NCBI GenBank assembly: GCA_946894095.1
Contig: OX335643.1
Coordinates: forward strand, 12,511,036-12,575,035
Length of the DNA stretch: 64,000 nt
Source: Incurvaria masculella
Taxonomy: Eukaryota; Arthropoda; Insecta; Lepidoptera; Incurvariidae
Direction of reading: 5' to 3'
Position 1 is the stretch's first letter. Each line of letters opens with the position of its first letter. The translations under genes and the position numbers were made by a program. Shown in pieces: positions 56,941 to 64,000 of the stretch. The notes below the pieces were generated by a model. It searched no databases, was not told the origin of the DNA, and worked only from the letters and a program-made list of their open reading frames with translations.

Positions 56941-58499
56941 TATATGAAACATATAAAATCCTTAACTGTTATCCTCTTTGCCTATCAGTTCATTATCATA
57001 GCATTAATATCAGTATCGAGAGCTTTTAATGCCTATCAGTAACACAACATCGAAATAACAGTGGAAAGTTCTGGAAACAACAACATTAGTCTTCAATACA
57101 GATCTCAGGGTACCGCCTATAGCACCCCGAGCGTTCCCCGGTCGTATAAATCTCTGTAAACGGTGTTAGAAGGCAGTCTGAGCATTATCATAAATCAAAC
57201 TGACGGTTGGCGTATTGGAAGTTAGGGTTTTGAGCATCTTAAGGAATATGGCTACTTCAAAGTCGCGAGTGAAATAACAAGACGGAAATTGTAACGAAAG
57301 CCTGCATTCCCAAAGACAAATATTATTTCATTTAACAAATATTGATACAAGACAAAAGGTATTTTTAAGTTTAAAGTATCGCGGTACTTTTACAAAAAAG
57401 GAAACATAAGCAAAAAGTCTAATATTTATTAGCACAAACCTATGTTTAATAATATTAGGAAGTAACCACGAGATAAACATCTATCAATCTTGACATAAAT
57501 TGATGACTGACAAAATGGGTGGACCGATTTCGATGATTTTTACAGGCAATCTCAGTTTAATCCACCGGAAGATCCTGTGTAGTTTGGAAAAGTGTAGAAG
57601 CTCTGCTCGGTGAATGCCCAAAATGAAATAAAGGCGTTGTGAACGATTTTGATGAATTTTTCAGGCAATCTTCAGTTTAGCGCAGCGGGTGATGGTTTGA
57701 AAGTTTAGAAGCCCCGCTTTTCTAAAAAGGTAAAACGATTAAAAATTACATACCGAAGCAGTACTTCCATTTTGCATCCTGTTTTTTTTCACCTACGCTA
57801 CGGCGTTGATGTGCGAACAGGGTCTATTAAACCTATCGGATGCAACGGAAATAAAATTACCCACGGCTGTAGATTTCTATTCCCATCGAACGCAGCGAGT
57901 CCAGCCTAGACGTAATCCAATACCGATATATCTTCGTGCGAACCAGTCTGTCTGCAGCATTATCAATAACGGTGTCAAGAGCAGCGGTAGAACCGGTGCA
58001 TCCACTGTTATACCCATGAACTAGTCATTCTACAAATATTCGCTTTGGTTGAGTGTCGAACAATTAATAAATATAATAGTGAGACAATGTTTGGTTGAAC
58101 TGTTTGCATTCGCGCTTTTTACTGTCTACCGAAACATGTTTTTGTTTATGGTGAAAGAGGGTTTTGATTTTGTCTGTGACGTCTGTCACCCGCCACCTTG
58201 GTTGGACAAGCCACATGCGTTTGATCCTGGCTACAGAGGCCACGAAGATGGAAAAAAATAGGAGAGAAGACTTTGTCAGAAGCGAGGCTACTGTTTCCTC
58301 CTATACTTTATTGATCTATGGAAGTAGTAGTAGTAGAGTATACTGTAAGAAGGAACACCTCAACTAGAAAGTAAATTATGTTTTTGTATGGTTGATAAGT
58401 TTTTGCGACCTTGGAAGTTCGTGGAGACTGGCCGTGGTTACAGGCCTCTTTATTCGTTTGTTACTGCGCCTGCACTGCAGTTCATGGTTCGTTTGCAAA

Positions 58500-58925
58500 A
58501 TGTAGGTGTTCTTCCCGGCTTCATTCATGGTATAGGTAAAAGCCTGCCCCGATTGGTGAAAGACGGTCGAAGCGGCAATGGGTGCCCACCATAAATGATT
58601 AGCACAACTCTTATAGAGTTATGCTAATCATTTCTTTCACTTTCTTTCTCAGTCTAAATTGGGTACGTGTATTTCTTTAAGAATGCGAGCTTGTTTTATG
58701 GTATGAAATAAATGAAAAACTGTACGTAGTTTGTGGTCAAGCCCGCCTGGCCTGGAGAGATGATTGAATCAGGAATTAAAAGTGTCCGTGTTTTTCGTCC
58801 AATTCATTGTAGCCGTGCTTAAGTCTATCCGAAGGTTCTGATATAGCCCATAATTACTTCAGGAATGCGTTGCGTTGGGCTAATATCACGACAGTAGATG
58901 ATTTGTTTCGGGTTGTAAATTAAAA
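58500..58925 (+). mobile_element. SINE body, interrupted
   Basis: gacggtcgaagcggcaatg at 58561-58580 and gtgtccgtgtttttcgtcca onward at 58789 are consecutive parts of the SINE body separated by about 200 bp of other sequence, so this copy is split or two fragments lie close together. Confidence 0.55.
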
Positions 58926-60720
58926 TAAGTCATGTATATTACTTGTGGAACAAGGTGCTGGATACGTTTTATAAAACCTTTTTTATACTCTGTATTTTAG
59001 TTACAATTCGTATCTGTTTGTGAACCCTAACAAATAAACATAAATTAGCCATTCATATCCAGTTCCATTCCCTCCTCATATGTCAATTATATTACACGAA
59101 TTATGTAAGCTTTTGTTTCATCGCTGATGTTGTCATCGACCTGACATAGTCGTCCCGTGGTCGCTCCATAGACATCGTGTGTCCAGCGGCATAGAGAGTG
59201 AAACTGCTGCCGTGGTCTGACTTCCTCCAGAAACGAGTCAACATCTTAAACTTTCGATTATTTTTTTACGATCTCTAAGAGACCGGTTGGGTTTAGTGGA
59301 CGACGAATGCGTGAGTTTGTCGCTCAGTGGCGTCACACTTTGCTGATAAACATGTGTCGATCGATGACTTCGCATTCGGCAATCGGTTGGAAAAGGACTG
59401 TCAACAGTGAATGGGCGAATTCACTGTTTGTTCAGCGTTGAGAGATGGTAGAAAGAGGACGAAGGTATAACGTTATGCAGCTCCGAGGAGTATTCTCCAT
59501 GGTGCTATAACTTCCGACTTGATTAGCATGTCTATGAATAAATATATGATCGAAGGAGTAAGTATTACGATAGTTAGGAAATCTCCGGTTAGCAATCACG
59601 TTTAAATCATAATTTAGACCGCTTAATAGAAAGGCACGCGAAAGCAAGCAGTATGGTACTGAACGGCAAGTCTCCACAAGATGTTTGAAATAACTGGAAG
59701 GACATGTAAATGACGCACATTCTCGGTTGTTTCGACCAAGGTTATCTTGGATGGAAAGCCCATCGTGACGTCCATCTTGGACAGTCGTTGGTGCAAGTAG
59801 CGATTGGCGAAAGTTTTATTGAGCTACTCCACTGATCGAAAGACAATAAATAATATATTCAAAATCGATCAGGGATTTTTTGGGATAAATGTATGCATTA
59901 ATAGAACAGGAAAGAGCCTCGGCTTGGTCTAGGTTGCCTTGTATGTGACATTGGCTTTCAAAATTTCCGGTGTGCATCGAATCCATTGCTATTTGCGATT
60001 GTTCTCCAAAACGCGTGGTCGTATCGTGCATGTGTCGCGCTCGATCGAGCGCGGACATGAGTAGACTTGCAATGGCATTATCACAATGACATTGAAAATA
60101 TAGCTAACATGCAATAACAATAAATTAGGAACTGTTCTCTTAATCTATGTATAACGAAAACCAGAAGACGGCTGGAGCGAGAGCCACACCTGGGAAAACC
60201 ATAGAATACTCAATCTAGAGGAGGGAAGCCTCTCCCAACCCCCGCCTACAAGACTTTATGCCACAAGCGCCACAACCCCGTGTAAGTCTTAAATTCGTAC
60301 TGGTTTCTCGCGGAAGTTTGTCCTCTGTGCCCGTAGATGGCACTTTCGTTCCTTCCGGATCAGTCGGTAGCTACAGTCCGGCATAGACAATTCTGCAATT
60401 GGTAAAATTGTGCACTGAACTAATACCTACAAGCTAGCAAAACCAATGAATTCCAAATATACATTTTCGTATGACATTTTTTTTAACACTATAATTAAAA
60501 ATAGTTGAATTCCTAAACCAATGTCCAAAACGAAATTGATCCGAGCGGAGCTAGTTTTGAATAAAGCAACAACAGCGATGAATATGGAAGGTTCCGTCCG
60601 CGCAGGTAAGCTTCACTCAGATAACGGAATATCATCTGATAGCGATGCACTAAAAATAACTGGCTTATTGACTTATTCATTACCCTGTGACGTTGCTTAA
60701 TGAACACAGGTGTATGTACT

Positions 60721-61134
60721 GGGTGGGGCAAAATCACGCCAGGGTTTAAACAATAAAATATGACGTTGGCACTGACATTTAATATTCTTTTGGTTTTTAC
60801 AAATTATAAAATAAATTTTGGAGGTTCATCATGGACAATTTCTTCGTTATCCAAAGTTATCCAACAATGGCGATACTAAGACATACTCGTACTTTCCTCG
60901 GATTTAACAGCGTCGAATTATTTTCTCTGGGGTTATTTAAAAGAAAGATATTTTTGTAGTAGACTTATTTAAGAGAAGTACTTTTGAAAGAGCCCGTATT
61001 GGCATCTGGCGCTCATAATATTTAAAACTTGAATCAAAAATATCTCCAATGAGGTTTGTTTTTTTTATGTGATAAAGATTAATAAAAAAAAAGTTATAAC
61101 CATTTGCAACCCTTTCGTAACTTATGCCCCACCC
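60721..61134. mobile_element. Candidate MITE with GGGTGGGGCA ends
   Basis: GGGTGGGGCA at 60721-60730 is mirrored by TGCCCCACCC at 61125-61134; the interior is AT-rich and non-coding. One copy only in the window. Confidence 0.5.
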
Positions 61135-63176
61135 GATATGTACCTACGTAGATACGCTGAGTAACTATCTACCTACACTATCGCAGACTGTTCACGCTGA
61201 CTGAAGGTAAGCAAACAAGATGCGTGTTTAAATATTTGTAATACCGTGAAATATTAAAAAAAATATATCCTTTTCTAACAATTTCAAATGTACCTTTTTT
61301 TAAAAAAATGTACCAAATTTGCCCAAAAATTAGCATATTATTTCTGCGGATGCTATCGCAATGTGTGAATTCGAATTGCTGAGGAGATGGTACCTAAAAG
61401 AACTTAGATACAAACCGAATCTAAAACCAGGTAACCGATTCTCAAGTTATAAGATAACCAGAATTTTGATTTTATAATAGTTAATAATAAAATCTATGGT
61501 AGTTTTGCATAGTTTTTTTGGCCAAGATAAATAATTTAAAGCTGGTGTAATGTTAGGAGGAAAATGAATGAGTTAGGAAATTTTTGGAGACTCATTCACA
61601 AGATTTTAAAATAAAGGGGAATTCAAAATTCCATCAAGAAAAGAAGATTTCACCATTATATTTCGAAATTCTGTGGGTGGTTAGATATTAGCATAAATTG
61701 GTCTAGATTTTGTGTTTTGTTCGGTCTAGATATGCGGCGCTGTTTCGACTTACATTGAAGCTAGAATTGCGGCATAGTGAATAGAAAGGGCAGTGCCGGT
61801 AGCGAATAGGCCATTCTGCGTATGCAATTTATAACCGTGCACCTCTTGCGAAATTAATTAATCTGGATTTAGAATTGCCACGCTCATACAATATTGGGCC
61901 GCTTGCGACGATTTTAAAAAATCTATAGTTTATTGATACCATTTTTAGCACACGGATTTGGTATACAAAATTGCACCTCAACAAACATTTACGTGGATTT
62001 ACATATTAAATTCAGGGATACCCCGAGGTATTCCCAAATTTAGAGACCCTCCAACTCCGAAGGGATGTGTGGGGTCTTTCTGTGTTTTATAAACTATACT
62101 ATAGAAAATGCTACGTTTTCACCATCGCTCAACTGACAACAGGCTCTGCACCCATTTACTGGCGAAATTCCTGAAATGAGAACAAATCGATCCTGTAAAT
62201 CCTTTATTTATAGGAACGGTAAGACGTGAAATGCACTCCCCGCCGAAGTATTTACCCCACAGTACAACCTGGGGTTTTTCATACAAGGCGTAAAGATGCA
62301 GCTTCAGAAATTCGAAAGCCCATGGGCATCGTTGGGCATCTCTTTTAAGATTTGGGGTACACCATACGTCGCGCTTTACATGCTACACAAATAATCGCTG
62401 GATCTAAACCGGATCCGTTGCATGCCATCAAGGCAAAATATATATTATCTAAATTATTATTAAGTTGAGGAAACTATCTTATTAAGCGAAAATAATTACA
62501 TATTTACATCTTTATTTTTAGATTTAGTAGTAAACGAATTAATGTCACATATAATATCAATAGTTGTTCCGAGTCATTAATTCGTCGTGTCGTTCATAAT
62601 TCTAGTAACTAAGTAACGAAGAGTAGAAGGCGAACGTGGATACTACTGTACCGTCATGTGGGTGACGAAGCGTTCTGGGGCGGGAGAAAGTAAAGGATGC
62701 GCTACACGTTCACTTGTGCACGTAGTGACCGCTAGTAAGTAGGTCCGGCTTTACGATATGTTTACAATTTAAGACATTGGGCTTTCAATTTGGGCAAGTG
62801 ATGCAACTGAAATGAAATAATCGATGCTTTTTCCATATCTGATACTTGTTCTTATCAGATGCAAGAATTGTAAGCCGCTTATTAGAAATTGTGGTTTTGA
62901 GTTTATTCAGAACACAGTTTCTAGCATAAAACTATTTATATCCAACTATAAAAAACGAATCTTGTATGCTCCTACAATTCTTACTATTCCTGTTTTTCAC
63001 TGTGTTTTTCGGTCAGTTGAAAAAGATGGACTTATATCAAAGCGGCAATAGGCTGACCATGTCTGCCGCAGAACCGATGGCCAATGGAGCAGACGAGGTT
63101 TGGACTGGAGACCACATATGTACCAACGGCATCACCCTAGACGCCACACATTGGATTTTGACCAACATAGTTTTTT

Positions 63177-63454
63177 TAGGGTTCCGTACCCAAAGGGTGA
63201 AAACGGAACCCTATTACTAAGCCTGCGCTGTCCGTCCGTCCGTCCATCCGTCCGTCTGTCACAGGGCTGTATCTCATGAACCGTAACAGGTAGGAAGCTG
63301 AAATTTTCACAGATTATGTATTTATTTTGCCGCTATAACAACAAATAGGTAACATTATAATATAATAATAATTAAAGGGGGGGGCATACAAAAAACTACT
63401 TGTGCGATGGTATGGAACCCTTCGTGTGAGAGTCCGACTCGCACATGGCCGGCT
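63177..63454 (+). mobile_element. 'CCGT' interspersed repeat
   Basis: gggttccgtacccaaagggt, (GTCC)n, tgtatctcatgaaccgtaac, and end gagtccgactcgcacatggc. Confidence 0.75.
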
Positions 63455-64000
63455 ACGAATGCCAATGGCTACTATGGAATTGAGAGTCATGCGCTCAAAC
63501 CCAGCAAACGTAGGAGGTCCAGCGTTTTGTTAGACACACGGTAGGCAAGATCGAGCGAAATGGCGCGCGTTGCAAGCGTTCACTGTTCAGCAGTTCACGG
63601 CATAGGCATCTATAACATATCGCATCGTCCGCCGGTTTCTATTCTTGGGGTCCCACCTAAGGTAGCTTTAGCACGCTTTGTTACCGATGTAAATTTCGAT
63701 TTGATCTGAATTATATTTAACTCTGTACACATATTTGAGTATAGGTTAGCCTATTTTAATATTATGCATATTTTATAACATTTTTTTTAAATAAAGAAAA
63801 AAATAATATAATTAGAAAACTTACTATAAACATTAGACTACGACTAAACACAGTTATCGATGCCGGCTAGCACATCGACTGCCGCACAACATTCAGTGGC
63901 CGAACATTTACTACCGGCACCGGTAGCAGCATCAAAGTATCGGCTCATTAGATTACCAGTCATGTCTCGGCACACTTACGCGACTGCACTAACTAAATAA

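Larger units (their letters stand above)
55724..64000. other. Upstream flank or 5' intron, no gene recognised
   Basis: Apart from the SINE, MITE and 'CCGT' copies listed, I see no frame with recognisable similarity and no convincing upstream Daam exon. Open frames such as 55857-56189 (+) lack domains and are probably chance. Confidence 0.5.

Overview
The window is animal nuclear DNA, most likely from a moth or butterfly. The evidence is one multi-exon formin gene with GC-rich exons in AT-rich introns, plus a repeat load typical of Lepidoptera: TTAA-flanked MITEs, tRNA-headed SINEs, and 'GGGTTCCGTACC...GTCCGTCC' elements. There is no bacterial-style gene packing, and most open frames are shadows or repeat noise. 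The species cannot be named from the sequence alone. The only gene I can support is the orthologue of Daam (Dishevelled-associated activator of morphogenesis), on the minus strand. I reconstructed 20 coding exons between 55723 and 5312. All have AG/GT borders and matching intron phases. They sum to 3498 bp, giving 1165 residues plus a stop. The order is: N-terminal leader and possible start (exon 1), GTPase-binding/FH3 armadillo region (exons 2-8), coiled coil (9-11), proline-rich FH1 and start of FH2 (12), FH2 (13-18), a low-complexity linker (19) and the C-terminal DAD tail (20). Exon 1 starts at a splice acceptor, so the promoter and 5' UTR lie upstream of it, to the right in this window or beyond. 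Layout by coordinate: 1-5311 is 3' flank or 3' UTR with a degenerate repeat just past the stop. 5312-29984 holds exons 20-3, with intron 16 occupied by a 5.7 kb LTR element lacking coding capacity. 29985-44463 (intron 2) holds SINEs, nested TTAA MITEs, a 1.4 kb TRIM-like LTR element and a palindromic 71-bp satellite. 44593-55555 (intron 1) holds MITEs, a degenerate minisatellite with embedded elements, a 5S-headed SINE and a 232-bp tandem duplication. 55724-64000 is 5' flank or intron without a recognised gene. The most notable observations are these. (1) Four Daam exons (2, 6, 10, 14) are each followed, always on the transcript-downstream side, by partial degenerate copies of themselves, up to five copies with splice donors retained. 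(2) A SINE family has one body attached either to a tRNA-like head or to a 5S-rRNA-like head. (3) Two non-autonomous LTR elements have exactly matched LTR pairs (1014/1014 bp and 138/138 bp); the larger carries a repeated AGGAG...CTCCT stem motif. (4) A ten-copy, 71-bp satellite has monomers that are themselves imperfect palindromes. (5) Several different MITE families all sit in TTAA sites, including MITE-in-MITE and MITE-in-SINE nesting.
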